Position numbers and translations under genes: made by a program. From Parasediminibacterium sp046546515 (GTDB lineage: Bacteria > Bacteroidota > Bacteroidia > Chitinophagales > Chitinophagaceae), in NCBI RefSeq assembly GCF_046546515.1, contig NZ_JBKHKJ010000003.1:1-64000 (forward strand): a stretch of 64,000 nucleotides of DNA, in the 5' to 3' direction. Positions 16,628 to 26,599 of this stretch are shown piece by piece. The number at the start of each line of letters is the position of its first letter. Within the stretch, counting starts at the first letter, position 1. The notes beneath the pieces were generated by a model. That model did no database searches. It was not told the DNA's origin and saw nothing but the letters and a program-made list of their open reading frames with translations.

Positions 16628-19144
16628 ATGGCTAAGGAGAAAATAGAAAATAGGGTTTTTGAGAATGAAACGGGGGTACAGGGGCAGTATAAAAACTGGT
16701 TTTTAGATTATGCTTCCTATGTAATCCTAGAGCGGGCTGTTCCTGCCGTGGAAGACGGGCTGAAACCCGTGCAGCGGCGCATTCTGCACGCCATGAAGGA
16801 AATGGATGATGGTAGGTTTAACAAAGTGGCCAATATTATTGGGCAGGCCATGCAGTACCATCCGCATGGGGATGCAAGCATTGGCGATGCCTTGGTAAAC
16901 CTTGGGCAAAAAGATTTATTGATAGACACGCAGGGCAACTGGGGCGATGTGCGCACTGGAGACTCAGCTGCCGCCCCTCGATACATAGAAGCAAGGCTAA
17001 GCAAGTTTGCATTGGAAGTAGCCTTTAATGCAAAGACCACCAATTGGCAATTGAGTTACGATGGGCGCAAGCAAGAACCCGTTACCTTGCCAATGAAATT
17101 TCCTTTGCTATTGGCGCAGGGGGTAGAGGGTATTGCCGTGGGCTTGTCTACCAAGATAATGCCGCATAACTTCTGTGAAATTATAGATGCAGCCATTAAG
17201 TACCTGAAAGACAAGCCTTTTGAACTATATCCAGATTTTCAAACAGGGGGCATGGTAGATGTTTCTAACTACCAAGGCGGCAAGCGTGGCGGAAAGGTAA
17301 AAGTGCGCTGCATAATAGAAGAGCTGGACAAGAAAAGCCTTATTATCAGGGATGTGCCTTTTGGCGTTACTGTTTCGCAACTTTGCGACAGCATCACCAA
17401 GGCAAACGAGCAAGGCAAAATAAAAATCAAGAAACTTACAGAGTTCACGGGCAAAAACGTGGAAGTGCAGGTGGATTTGGCCCCGGGTATTTCGTCTGAC
17501 ATAACCATTGATGCCCTCTATGCTTTTACCGATTGCGAAGTAAGCATATCGCCCAATGCTTGCATTATTGAAGGGCAAAAGCCCCGTTTTGTAGAAGTGC
17601 AGGAGCTGCTGCGAGTATCGGTAGATAAAACAAAAGCCCTCCTGAACCGGGAGCTGGAGATAAAACTAGGCGAGCTAAACGACAAATGGCACTATACTTC
17701 GCTTGAAAAAATATTCTTTGAAGAAAAGATATACAAAGAGCTAGAGCAAAGGCACGAGACATGGGAAAAGGTAATAGAAGCCATAGAACTTGCTTTTGTG
17801 CCTTTTCAGCCCATGCTAAGGCGGCTGGTAACAAGGGAAGACGTACTGAAACTGACCGAGAAGCCAGTACGCCGGATTTATAAACTGGACATAGAAGACC
17901 TGAACAACCAAATAAGGGGGATAGAGGCCGAAATAGCCCAAGTGAAACACGACCTTGCCCACTTGACTGACTTTGCGATAGCTTATTTTGAAAACCTGTT
18001 GAAAAAATACGGCAAAGGCAGGGAACGCAAAACAGAGATAAAACTATTTGATACCATCAGCGTGCAGCAAGTGGCCATTGCCAATACAAAGCTGTATGTA
18101 AACCGGGCAGAGGGCTTTATAGGTACTTCCCTGAAAAAAGAAGAATACCTGTTTGATTGCAGCGATATAGACGACATCATCATTTTTACCAAGCGTGGCA
18201 CGATGAAGGTTGTGAAAGTGGGCGACAAAGTGTTTGTAGGCAAAGACATTATACACATAGCCATCTTTAAAAAGAACGACGAACGCACAACTTACAACAT
18301 GATTTACCTAGATGGGCAAAGTGGCACGTCTTATGCCAAAAGGTTCAACGTATCGGGCATTACCCGCGACAAGGAATATGACCTGACCAAGGGCAGCGAC
18401 AAAAGTAAAGTGCATTACTTTACTACGAACCCCAATGGCGAGGCAGAAGTGGTGAAAATATCGCTAAGCCCCAATGCCACTGCAAGGACGAAAGAATTTG
18501 ACTACCATTTTGAAGAGTTGGAAATAAAGGGTCGTAGCAGCCAAGGCAACACTGTAACCAAATACCCTGTAAGGGCTGTTAAGTTTAAAGAAGCAGGCAG
18601 AAGCACCCTTGCGGGCAGGAAGCTATGGTTTGACGACCAGTTTGGCCGGTTGAACATTGATGAAAAAGGCATGTATTTGGGCAGTTTTGAGGGTGACGAC
18701 AAACTAGTGGTGATGTACACCGATGGGCAATATGAAATAACAGACACCGAGCTTACGCAACGCTTTGACTCGGACAAGATTATATTGATAGAACGCTTTG
18801 AAGCACGGAGGATATTCACGGCCGTTTACTTGGACAATGCCAAGCAGCAATACAATGTAAAACGGTTTAAAATAGAAACCACTACACTAAAAACCAAATA
18901 CTTGTTTATTAAAGAAGGGGAAGGTAATATGCTGGAAACGGTAACCTCGATAGACGAGCCAGTATTGGTGGTAAAAGCAGGAACGGGCATACATGCTACA
19001 AAGTCGAAGTTTAAAATAGCCGACATGGTGGAAATGATGGGCTGGCGAGCTATTGGTGCCAAGCTGATGAACTATTCCAAGACAGTAGAGATGGAATGGG
19101 AACAAGCACCAAAGGATGAAAACCCCCAGCCGGAATTGTTTTAA
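16628..19144 (+). CDS. parC: DNA topoisomerase IV / gyrase subunit A (ParC-like)
   Basis: A type IIA topoisomerase A subunit that breaks and rejoins double-stranded DNA through an active-site tyrosine, working with a GyrB/ParE ATPase subunit. With the ATG at 16628 the protein has 838 residues starting MAKEKIEN; a longer upstream frame adds 16 unconvincing hydrophobic residues. The QRRILHAM, YHPHGD and AAPRYIEARL motifs are intact, with Tyr119 as the DNA-linking residue. The C-terminal beta-pinwheel has GRSSQGN-type repeats but no clear GyrA box, favouring ParC over GyrA. The partner ParE gene is not in the window. Half copies of the palindromic repeat flank the gene on both sides. Confidence 0.92.
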   Translation: MAKEKIENRVFENETGVQGQYKNWFLDYASYVILERAVPAVEDGLKPVQRRILHAMKEMDDGRFNKVANIIGQAMQYHPHGDASIGDALVNLGQKDLLIDTQGNWGDVRTGDSAAAPRYIEARLSKFALEVAFNAKTTNWQLSYDGRKQEPVTLPMKFPLLLAQGVEGIAVGLSTKIMPHNFCEIIDAAIKYLKDKPFELYPDFQTGGMVDVSNYQGGKRGGKVKVRCIIEELDKKSLIIRDVPFGVTVSQLCDSITKANEQGKIKIKKLTEFTGKNVEVQVDLAPGISSDITIDALYAFTDCEVSISPNACIIEGQKPRFVEVQELLRVSVDKTKALLNRELEIKLGELNDKWHYTSLEKIFFEEKIYKELEQRHETWEKVIEAIELAFVPFQPMLRRLVTREDVLKLTEKPVRRIYKLDIEDLNNQIRGIEAEIAQVKHDLAHLTDFAIAYFENLLKKYGKGRERKTEIKLFDTISVQQVAIANTKLYVNRAEGFIGTSLKKEEYLFDCSDIDDIIIFTKRGTMKVVKVGDKVFVGKDIIHIAIFKKNDERTTYNMIYLDGQSGTSYAKRFNVSGITRDKEYDLTKGSDKSKVHYFTTNPNGEAEVVKISLSPNATARTKEFDYHFEELEIKGRSSQGNTVTKYPVRAVKFKEAGRSTLAGRKLWFDDQFGRLNIDEKGMYLGSFEGDDKLVVMYTDGQYEITDTELTQRFDSDKIILIERFEARRIFTAVYLDNAKQQYNVKRFKIETTTLKTKYLFIKEGEGNMLETVTSIDEPVLVVKAGTGIHATKSKFKIADMVEMMGWRAIGAKLMNYSKTVEMEWEQAPKDENPQPELF

Positions 19145-19186
19145 CCCGGATTTTGCAGTTGAAATCTATTGCAAGCCCCAACTACT
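19143..19186. repeat. palindromic MITE-like element, left end only
   Basis: It begins AACCCGGATTTTGCAGTTGA at position 19143, overlapping the TAA stop of parC, and follows the element to GCAAGCCCCAACTACT before diverging. The rest of the gap to 19470 holds only a weak hairpin near 19360-19390 (TACCCC with GGGGTA) and no gene I can support. Confidence 0.8.
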
Positions 19187-19470
19187 AAGTTGTCTATGTT
19201 TTGTAAAAGCCTTTTTTATTGCCCAGTCGAAGCGGATCAATTTTTTGCCCAGTGCTTACAAATTTACCAAATTTTATACAGATATTGATTTCAAAATAAC
19301 TTTCTCCAATGTGATTAATATCTTTTTTATGGCTAAAGCCTGATAAATACCCACTTGTACCCCATGCCTAAAGGTATAGGGGTATTAAGGATAGAAATCC
19401 CATAATGTTTTGGCTTGCACTCCCCTTGAAGGTATGGGAAAAAGCATCGTATATTCTTAATCACTATCCT

Positions 19471-21000
19471 TTATTTTCCGATAAAAGACTTTACCCCATC
19501 ACCTTCCACTTTAAAGGCAAAGGCATAATCGCAGGGCTGGGTTTTTGGGGCAATGATTTCTAAGCCATCACTAGTACGCTTCCACGACAAATGCCCGCTG
19601 CTGCCCAGTAATGTTACGTTCTTGATTTTTCCTTGTAAAAGAGCGGTATTGCCTTCTGCCAACGATTGGATATTCCATTTCCCGTTTGTTGGCCAGCCCA
19701 GTGCAATTGCGTAAAGTGTATTGCCTTTCTTGGTAAACCGTATATCGGTTGCATCATACACCGCTTCTACCCTATCCTTTCCTGGCCCTTTCGGCCCAGG
19801 CTTGTGCGTGCCTTCAACGGCAAGGGCAGCAGGACGAGTACCATATATGGCTTCTCCATTTACTTTCAACCATTTGCCAAATTCTAGCAATATATGCTTT
19901 GGTTCTTCGGGTATAGTGCCATCGGCCTTGGGGCCAATATTTAGCAAATAGGTACCGTTCTTGCTTACAATATCCACCAATTCGTTGATGAGTTGCTTGG
20001 GCGATTTAAATTCCTCGTTGCTGATATAGCTCCACGATTTTGCACCAACCGAATTGTCGGTTTGCCAAAAATCTGCCCTTGCCGTATCTGATACATCCCT
20101 TTCTATATCAAACACTCCAGCACCTTTTGCTACGATATCTGTTTTGTAGTTAATAGCCACACCCGTTTTCCATTCTTCTGCCTTGTTATAGTAGTGTGCT
20201 GCAAATTGTTGCATGTAGGGCTGAAACTCCTTAGACCAACTACCCACCACATCGAAATAGACCAATTCTGGGTGATAGGTATCTACTAACTCGTTGCAAC
20301 GTGCCAACCAATCTTTCAAAAATGACTTTCCTTCTGCACTACTTAAATCTTTTCGGTAAGGCCGTGCCGGCCCATACAAAGAATAGTAGGCAGTGTCCTG
20401 CACATCGCTGGGCAAGTTGCGGCCACCTTCGAAAAACCACCAATGTTCTGCCCTGTGCGACGATAAGCCAAAGTGCAAACCATTAGCCCTGATAGTCTTG
20501 GAGAGTTCGCCAATAATATCACGGTGTGGTCCCATTTTTACTGCGTTCCAAGAATTGATTTTGCTGTCATACATTGAAAAACCATCGTGGTGTTCTGCAA
20601 CGGGAACAACATATCTTGCACCAGAAGCCTTGAACAATTCTGCCCATTCTGCGGGGTTAAATTTCTCTGCCTTGAACATCGGGATAAAATCCTTGTAGCC
20701 AAACTTATCTGGCGTGCCATAAGTGGCTACATGGTAATCATACACATGCGAACGGCTTTTTTCATCGTTTTTATACATCCATCGTGGATACCATTCATCG
20801 TGATAAGCTGGCACACTGTATACACCCCAATGGATAAAAATGCCAAACTTGGCATCCTTGTACCATTCGGGAACTTGGTATTGGCTAACGATGGATGGCC
20901 AATTAGGCTCAAATTTTTTAGGTTTAATTGGCTGTGAAATTCCTTGTAATTGTAATGCAAATACAAAAAAGCCAAGCAATCTAATAATTAGCTGTTTCAT
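19471..21000 (-). CDS. GH29 alpha-L-fucosidase
   Basis: A secreted retaining alpha-L-fucosidase that removes terminal L-fucose. The 509-residue protein has a signal peptide to about residue 22 (ending LQGISQ). The GH29 landmarks are HWG at 57-59, EHHDGF at 136-141 and the nucleophile Asp250 in ELVYFDVVGS. The C-terminal beta-sandwich begins around residue 385. The acid/base is not fixed by a universal motif in this family and cannot be named from sequence alone. It is the last gene of the minus-strand CAZyme block, 47 bases downstream of the GH2 gene, so probably co-transcribed with it. Confidence 0.93.
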   Translation of the reverse strand: MKQLIIRLLGFFVFALQLQGISQPIKPKKFEPNWPSIVSQYQVPEWYKDAKFGIFIHWGVYSVPAYHDEWYPRWMYKNDEKSRSHVYDYHVATYGTPDKFGYKDFIPMFKAEKFNPAEWAELFKASGARYVVPVAEHHDGFSMYDSKINSWNAVKMGPHRDIIGELSKTIRANGLHFGLSSHRAEHWWFFEGGRNLPSDVQDTAYYSLYGPARPYRKDLSSAEGKSFLKDWLARCNELVDTYHPELVYFDVVGSWSKEFQPYMQQFAAHYYNKAEEWKTGVAINYKTDIVAKGAGVFDIERDVSDTARADFWQTDNSVGAKSWSYISNEEFKSPKQLINELVDIVSKNGTYLLNIGPKADGTIPEEPKHILLEFGKWLKVNGEAIYGTRPAALAVEGTHKPGPKGPGKDRVEAVYDATDIRFTKKGNTLYAIALGWPTNGKWNIQSLAEGNTALLQGKIKNVTLLGSSGHLSWKRTSDGLEIIAPKTQPCDYAFAFKVEGDGVKSFIGK

Positions 21001-21047
21001 TGTAACTATAGTGTTCTTTTAAATGTATTCAAATTTGTATTTAAATT

Positions 21048-24000
21048 TTACTTTGCCCCAGCAAAATCTATATAGTTGCACAATAGCTTTTTAGCCACTG
21101 CGGAAGTAGATTCAGGTGATTGCAGGTTGCCACAAATATCTAGGGTAGAGAAAATGATTTTGCCCTTTCCGCAGTTTATGATGCCAACGCTCGTCCCCAA
21201 TTTTTGTGGGTAACAATGATAGCTGCCAGCCACTAGCTCCTCCCCTTCCATTTCAAACCCCAATCGTTCATTGCCATTGTGGACCACCGCCTCATAAGGC
21301 CAGTTGAGCCCTTGGTTTACAGGCAAATCTTTAAACAATGGGTGTTCTTTTGCAAACGCAACTCCGCCAAGCCAATTGGTACCCACTTTAAACTTGTCAG
21401 TATATTTCAAGGAGGTGTTCTTTGCAATCAACTCCATCCAAGCATCGGAATTATCAATGATAACAAGGGTAGTGCCATCGTCTTTTACACGGTTGATAAG
21501 CGTTTGCCCATCAATAGGCAACGGATCGGGGATAGCCCAGAACAACCTGCAAGCCCCCGAATGGCGGCGGTGCTGCAAGGTTGCTTTTATGGATACAGCT
21601 TTTCCTTCAGTCAATTCTATATCTCCCTTTATCAGCTTTGCTTTGGCATCATAAGCCAGCTTTTTGCCGTTAATAAACAATGTGCCATCGCCACCGTAGG
21701 CAACCTCCATTTCAAAATGGTATCTGCCAGTATAAGGTGGCACTATACTTCCCTCCCATTTAATGCTGTAATTGTAAGTTGTAGGCACATTGGGGTGCGG
21801 TGTTGCGCCAGAATATACTGTAAGGTTTATGTCTTTATCTACCTGTTGTGCTACCTGCTTGTCAAAATCGGCACCGACATAATAGGTAGCTGTTACTCCT
21901 TTTGTTTTGCCAGTAACATCCCGCAATTGTTCATTTGGCACTATTGTAATATCCCCACCTTTTGGGGAACGAGACACCACTAACCAATCCAGTTTCTTAG
22001 CCGCATCGGTATAGTTGGGTACTTCTTTTTGCTTCGCATCTTTCAGGAAAGCTTTGACGATATTGCCATTTTCCCAAACAGCCCCAGTGCCTTTTAGGCT
22101 TTGTGATTGCCAATCTACGCCCAATATTTCATCGTGGCCAGTAGCAACAATACCTGATGGATTTTTGATTGTAGCAATTATTTTATACATGCCAGCCATT
22201 TTTGATAGGGTTATAGGGATACTATCGGCAATGAGCTGCCCATACATATCGCCACCGCTGATGGCCACAGGTATTTGCTTGGTAAATATCGCTTTACCGT
22301 TAGGGTCTTTCACATTTAGCTCCAAACTAAAATTCCCTTTTAGGTTCTTTTCATTCACAATATAAAAATCAACGGCTACATTACCGGGTAGTTCTACTAC
22401 CTGTTTTCTTGGCTTTACTGCCACATACAAAGGCTGATTGTAGTAGGCAAGAATGGCAGGATCGGCCTTGGGGTTGCGGTAACAATCAACTATGCCAGAA
22501 TGGTTTTCCAGTATCTCTGATTCCCAGCCGTTAATGGCGTATCCATCGCTAACATTCCCAACACGGATGTTTTCAATTTTCCGACCTTGGTGTTCCAAGG
22601 AAATTGCCCCCATGGCAGATGTCAATGCATCTACACTAGGAAAAGTATTCTGTAGCTTTTTATGCTGAATAAACTCATCAAATGCTTTGTATTCATCTAG
22701 GTACATCGCCCCGTCCCAGCCAATATTAGGCTGCTTTTCTACGGCTTTCTTTATTAAGCCAAGCCTTGATGGAGTGGACAATGCGCCTTCTTCCCCCCAG
22801 TAAACAATCTCCTTTTTGTTTGTGGTATAGCCATAGAAGTCGGTAGGGCTTTTGTATAATGACTGCATCCAAGTGTGTGACCCCGGCGCACGGTGGTAAT
22901 CGAACCACCCGCTCATGTATTGGGCAGTATCAAAGGGGCGCATGTGGAGCTTGGCTTGGTCGTTTTTATCAATGCCCTCTATTGCCCAGCCAGAAGTACG
23001 GACTATCACACGGGAAGGGTCTATTTCATGTACCGCCCGCATATCGCTCCTGTGGGAGATAAACAGCAGGGAATCAACATCCCGCATTTCGTTTTGCATG
23101 GTGTAAATAATCATGCAAGGATGGCTACGGTCCCTCTTTACCATCCTGCAAAGCTTTTCACGCATACAAGCCCTTGAAAAAGCATCTTTGTTGCCTGCCA
23201 AGTAATTGCCAGGCTCCTCATAATACAATAACCCTATTTCATCGGCCTTTTCCATAATGATAGGCGACCCGATGCAACGGTGGAAGTTCAACATATTCAA
23301 CCCCAAGGTTTTTGCGAGGCGTACTTGCTTTTCCGCAAGCTCGGGTGTTGGGAAGATGCCATTCTCTGGCCAAAATCCCCAGCTTATGGCAGTCCTCAAA
23401 ACCATGCGCTTCCCATTCAACCGATACATTGCATAGCTGCCAATACCTGCCAATTCAAACCAACGGAAGCCAAATATTTTTTTATCTGCATCCATTGTTT
23501 TTCCTGCATCTTCCAATGAAATCTGGCAAGTATAAAGGTTGGGATTATCAATATCCCACAATTTGGCGGTTGGGGCGTTTATTTTAATGGAAACAGTGTC
23601 TTGCCCGGGCTTGATAGTAACGCCTTTCAATACCGTATGGAAAACTTCCACACTTGGGTTTTTCTTTTCCCTTACACTTATTGATAAATTGGTTTTATTA
23701 ACTTTAGCAGTAGCATTTTTTAAAGTTATAATTGCGTTTGCAGTATGGTACTCGGGGGTGTTCTGTACATAAATATCGTCAATATAAACTTCATTGCAAC
23801 TAATCAATTGCACTCGCCCCGTGATGCCACCAAAACCATGGCTGCCCGTTACTTTCACCTTGCCCCATTGGATATTGTCGCCATCGCCCCAGTCAAAGTT
23901 CCCACCCGGGTCTGTAACTCTCACGGCTAGCTGCACTGTTTCACCCGGCTTCACAGCATTGGTAATATCCACTTCAAAGGGGGTGTTGCCAATAAGGTCG

Positions 24001-24428
24001 TACCCCACCAGTTGATGGTTAATAAATACTTCCGAACGGTAACGGGCAGCTTCAAAACGGAGCAATACTTTATGTTTATTGCCCAAAGCAGGCACTTGTA
24101 TGGAACGATACCACCAGCTCACGCCTTTTATATCCCCATCTGGCCCTGAAATTTTTTGCAAGTATTCTTCTGCTGTGCCGGGTACTTGCACATTCAGCCC
24201 ATTGCTATTGTTCAACACATCCCAGCCACCCGTGGGTAGATGAATAGGCAGTTTTGCAATATCCACAGGCGGTAAAAACACTTCCTCCTGTTTCCATGTG
24301 GTGTCGGCGTCTTTCCAAAGTTTCCAACCTCCGCCAGATAAATCTGTTGTTACCCTATCTTGGGCAAAGGAGGTAATACAATTAAAAAGAAAAACATAAA
24401 GGGAAATACCTAAACTTATTTTTTTCAT
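21048..24428 (-). CDS. GH2 family glycosidase with PA14 domain
   Basis: A 1126-residue secreted protein (signal peptide to about residue 23, ending TSFAQ). The order is a GH2 sugar-binding jelly roll (about 60-215), an immunoglobulin-like domain (220-320) and a TIM barrel (about 330-620). The catalytic N446-E447 lies in MQNEMRD (acid/base), and the nucleophile is E546 or E547 in YWGEEGALS. A PA14 carbohydrate-binding domain follows near residues 860-990 (PPYTGRYHFEMEVAYGGDGTLF), then a beta-rich tail. GH2 enzymes are mostly beta-galactosidases, beta-mannosidases or beta-glucuronidases; the specificity here cannot be read off. An array of 21-bp repeats lies directly upstream. Confidence 0.88.
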   Translation of the reverse strand: MKKISLGISLYVFLFNCITSFAQDRVTTDLSGGGWKLWKDADTTWKQEEVFLPPVDIAKLPIHLPTGGWDVLNNSNGLNVQVPGTAEEYLQKISGPDGDIKGVSWWYRSIQVPALGNKHKVLLRFEAARYRSEVFINHQLVGYDLIGNTPFEVDITNAVKPGETVQLAVRVTDPGGNFDWGDGDNIQWGKVKVTGSHGFGGITGRVQLISCNEVYIDDIYVQNTPEYHTANAIITLKNATAKVNKTNLSISVREKKNPSVEVFHTVLKGVTIKPGQDTVSIKINAPTAKLWDIDNPNLYTCQISLEDAGKTMDADKKIFGFRWFELAGIGSYAMYRLNGKRMVLRTAISWGFWPENGIFPTPELAEKQVRLAKTLGLNMLNFHRCIGSPIIMEKADEIGLLYYEEPGNYLAGNKDAFSRACMREKLCRMVKRDRSHPCMIIYTMQNEMRDVDSLLFISHRSDMRAVHEIDPSRVIVRTSGWAIEGIDKNDQAKLHMRPFDTAQYMSGWFDYHRAPGSHTWMQSLYKSPTDFYGYTTNKKEIVYWGEEGALSTPSRLGLIKKAVEKQPNIGWDGAMYLDEYKAFDEFIQHKKLQNTFPSVDALTSAMGAISLEHQGRKIENIRVGNVSDGYAINGWESEILENHSGIVDCYRNPKADPAILAYYNQPLYVAVKPRKQVVELPGNVAVDFYIVNEKNLKGNFSLELNVKDPNGKAIFTKQIPVAISGGDMYGQLIADSIPITLSKMAGMYKIIATIKNPSGIVATGHDEILGVDWQSQSLKGTGAVWENGNIVKAFLKDAKQKEVPNYTDAAKKLDWLVVSRSPKGGDITIVPNEQLRDVTGKTKGVTATYYVGADFDKQVAQQVDKDINLTVYSGATPHPNVPTTYNYSIKWEGSIVPPYTGRYHFEMEVAYGGDGTLFINGKKLAYDAKAKLIKGDIELTEGKAVSIKATLQHRRHSGACRLFWAIPDPLPIDGQTLINRVKDDGTTLVIIDNSDAWMELIAKNTSLKYTDKFKVGTNWLGGVAFAKEHPLFKDLPVNQGLNWPYEAVVHNGNERLGFEMEGEELVAGSYHCYPQKLGTSVGIINCGKGKIIFSTLDICGNLQSPESTSAVAKKLLCNYIDFAGAK

Positions 24429-24544
24429 GGTTTAATTTATTATTGAAGCCTTATTTTCCTACAAAGCCACGGAGACTCGAAGTAGCTTACATGCCTTGAT
24501 TTCTTCCATTTTTACTCCCCCTCCAAAGTATCATCGGCAACTTC

Positions 24545-24980
24545 CATTAATCGGTAGCCCTTTCCCCAACCCTTGGGGAAGCTGCTACCAATGGTTGGGA
24601 GTCCTCCCAATCATTGGTAGCGTCCTACCGACTATACGTAGCATCCCTCCGAGCATTTTATAGTCCTCCCAATCGTCCGTAGCGTCCTACCAACTATCCG
24701 TAGCACCGCTCCGAACGTTCCGTAGTACTCCCAACCATTGGGAGCGGTGTGCAAAACTGTTCGTAGTGTCCCAACCAACGTTCTGTAGCCCTCCAAATTA
24801 TTGGGAGCGGTGCGCAGAACCATTCAAAGTATATTTACCAACGGTAGGCATTACTCCCAAATATTGTGAGGAGTATACTGAACTATCCGCGGCATTCCTC
24901 CGAGCATTTTGTAGTACCGCCAACCATTGGGAGCGGTGTGTAAAACTCTTTGTAGTATTCTTACCAACAGTCGGTATTAC
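24545..24980. repeat. 21-bp degenerate tandem array A
   Basis: About 20 units of roughly 21 bp, aligned on a recurring (G)TAG followed 4 bases later by CCTNC, for example GGTAGCGTCCTACC. Several units appear inverted, producing stems such as CTCCCAACCATTGGGAG. The array fills the gap between the GH2 start and the upstream GH29 stop and runs into the last codons of the GH29 gene. It is related in period and layout to arrays B (45879) and C (55448). Confidence 0.8.
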
Positions 24981-26524
24981 TCCAACTTTAAAACCACTGC
25001 ATAATCGCAAGGCTTTTGGCTTGGCAAGGTTACTTTCAATCCTTCTCCATCTTGGCTGAATGTAATCTTGCTTTTACTACCAAGTAGCTTCACTGTTTTT
25101 AAAATTTTACTATCAGTATTTTTTGGCAATGATTGGATGGTAATAATTTCACCGTCCCCAGGCCAACCTAAAATAATGGCATATAGCACATTTCCTTTTG
25201 TTGTAAAACGAATGTCCTTTGCTGTGAATGGCTGTTTGGGTTCATTCATATACGCTGCTTTAATCATTGTTGGCCCCTCGCCAAATATTTTCCATGGCCG
25301 TGTCCCAAAAATGGCTTCTCCGTTTATAGGCATCCACTTAGCCAAATCTGCAAGCACCTGTTCACATTCAGGATATAGGCTACCATCCCCATATTGAGGA
25401 AAATTCATCAGCAGGTTGCCATTTTTGCTCACCACATCTGCAAGCGTATGGATAACGACAGCTGTTGTTTTGGTATGCGACATTTTATCGGCCTTCAATG
25501 TACTTTCAGTATTTAGAAAAAACCAGCCACCAAGGGAGGTATCGTCTTGCCAAGGGTTTGGCGTGATAGAGTCGGCAACGCCCCGCTCATAGTCCCTGAT
25601 GCCAAAATTTCCTTTTACGTTTATAACGGCTTCTGGTTTCCCATTATGTTTTGCTGCATTTACATTATAAAAATGCGCTGCCAGCTTTAGCCCTGCTTCC
25701 TTTGAAAAAGGCAATGGTCCATCGAAGTATAATAGTTCGGGCTGGTATTTATCAATCATCTCCCGATGGCGGGCATACCATAAGGCAATAAACTCGGGTG
25801 ATGGCTTGTCTTTAGGCCCATGTGGTTTTTGGTAAAGCGACCAATAAGCAGGATTGTTGCCATCGTAAGGGATGCCCTTTTTATCGCCAGATGTATCTGC
25901 CCCATAGCTACCCTTATAATACCACCATGCCCTATCTGCATGGGATGAAATGCCAAAATGCACATTATTTGCCCTTGCTGCTTTTGCCCAATCGCCTACT
26001 ATATCCCTGTGCGGCCCCATTTCCACGGCATTCCAACGGGTGTAGCTAGAGGCATAATTGTCAAAATTGTCGTGGTGGCATGAAATGGTAAAAAAGTATT
26101 TGGCACCTGCGGCAACATATTTCTTCATCAATGCTTGAGGATTAAATTTTTCTGCTTTCCAATCCTCAATCACAGCCCTGAATCCTTTTTCAGATGGATG
26201 CCCATAGTGGGCAAGGTGGAACTTGTAATCTGCCGACCCTTGATGGTACATATCGGTTGGGTAGCCATTATCAATCCCTGGAACGGAGGCGGGTGTCCAA
26301 TGGCTCCATATACCAAACTTTGCATCACGGAACCATTCGGGGCAAGGGATGCGTTTTAATGAATCATTTACTGGCTGAAAAGGCCCTTCATCAAAAGGCT
26401 TGGCCATCACTGCCTCTGCTGCTTTCAGGTTGGCAATATCTTTCTCAGGCTGTTCTTGTGCTAGTAAAATAATAGGCGTACCTAGTATTGTTATAAAGAG
26501 AAACACTAAAACCGTTTTTTTCAT
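24977..26524 (-). CDS. GH29-type alpha-L-fucosidase (divergent)
   Basis: A 515-residue secreted protein with a signal peptide ending LLAQ (residue 23). It aligns with GH29 throughout: the catalytic barrel with CHHDNF at 149-154, WNAVEMGPHRDIVGDW at 164-180 and the nucleophile Asp268 in ELLYFDGPLPF. The usual HWG is HWTP (75-78), and an extra segment rich in charged residues lies at 205-240. This suggests a subgroup with altered pocket, possibly acting on a substituted fucose or another 6-deoxy sugar. The neighbouring gene upstream on the strand encodes a heparinase-type lyase 75 bases away. The 3' end merges with repeat array A. Confidence 0.87.
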   Translation of the reverse strand: MKKTVLVFLFITILGTPIILLAQEQPEKDIANLKAAEAVMAKPFDEGPFQPVNDSLKRIPCPEWFRDAKFGIWSHWTPASVPGIDNGYPTDMYHQGSADYKFHLAHYGHPSEKGFRAVIEDWKAEKFNPQALMKKYVAAGAKYFFTISCHHDNFDNYASSYTRWNAVEMGPHRDIVGDWAKAARANNVHFGISSHADRAWWYYKGSYGADTSGDKKGIPYDGNNPAYWSLYQKPHGPKDKPSPEFIALWYARHREMIDKYQPELLYFDGPLPFSKEAGLKLAAHFYNVNAAKHNGKPEAVINVKGNFGIRDYERGVADSITPNPWQDDTSLGGWFFLNTESTLKADKMSHTKTTAVVIHTLADVVSKNGNLLMNFPQYGDGSLYPECEQVLADLAKWMPINGEAIFGTRPWKIFGEGPTMIKAAYMNEPKQPFTAKDIRFTTKGNVLYAIILGWPGDGEIITIQSLPKNTDSKILKTVKLLGSKSKITFSQDGEGLKVTLPSQKPCDYAVVLKLE

Positions 26525-26599
26525 ATAGACACCATTTTTAAAATACGCTTTGCTTAATCTTTCGTTTTAAAAAGATTCGGATTTTTATAAGGCTTTGCA

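Noticed and set aside
24632..25059. Short frames on both strands across array A
   Set aside because: They follow the repeat period and overlap each other; no independent coding evidence.
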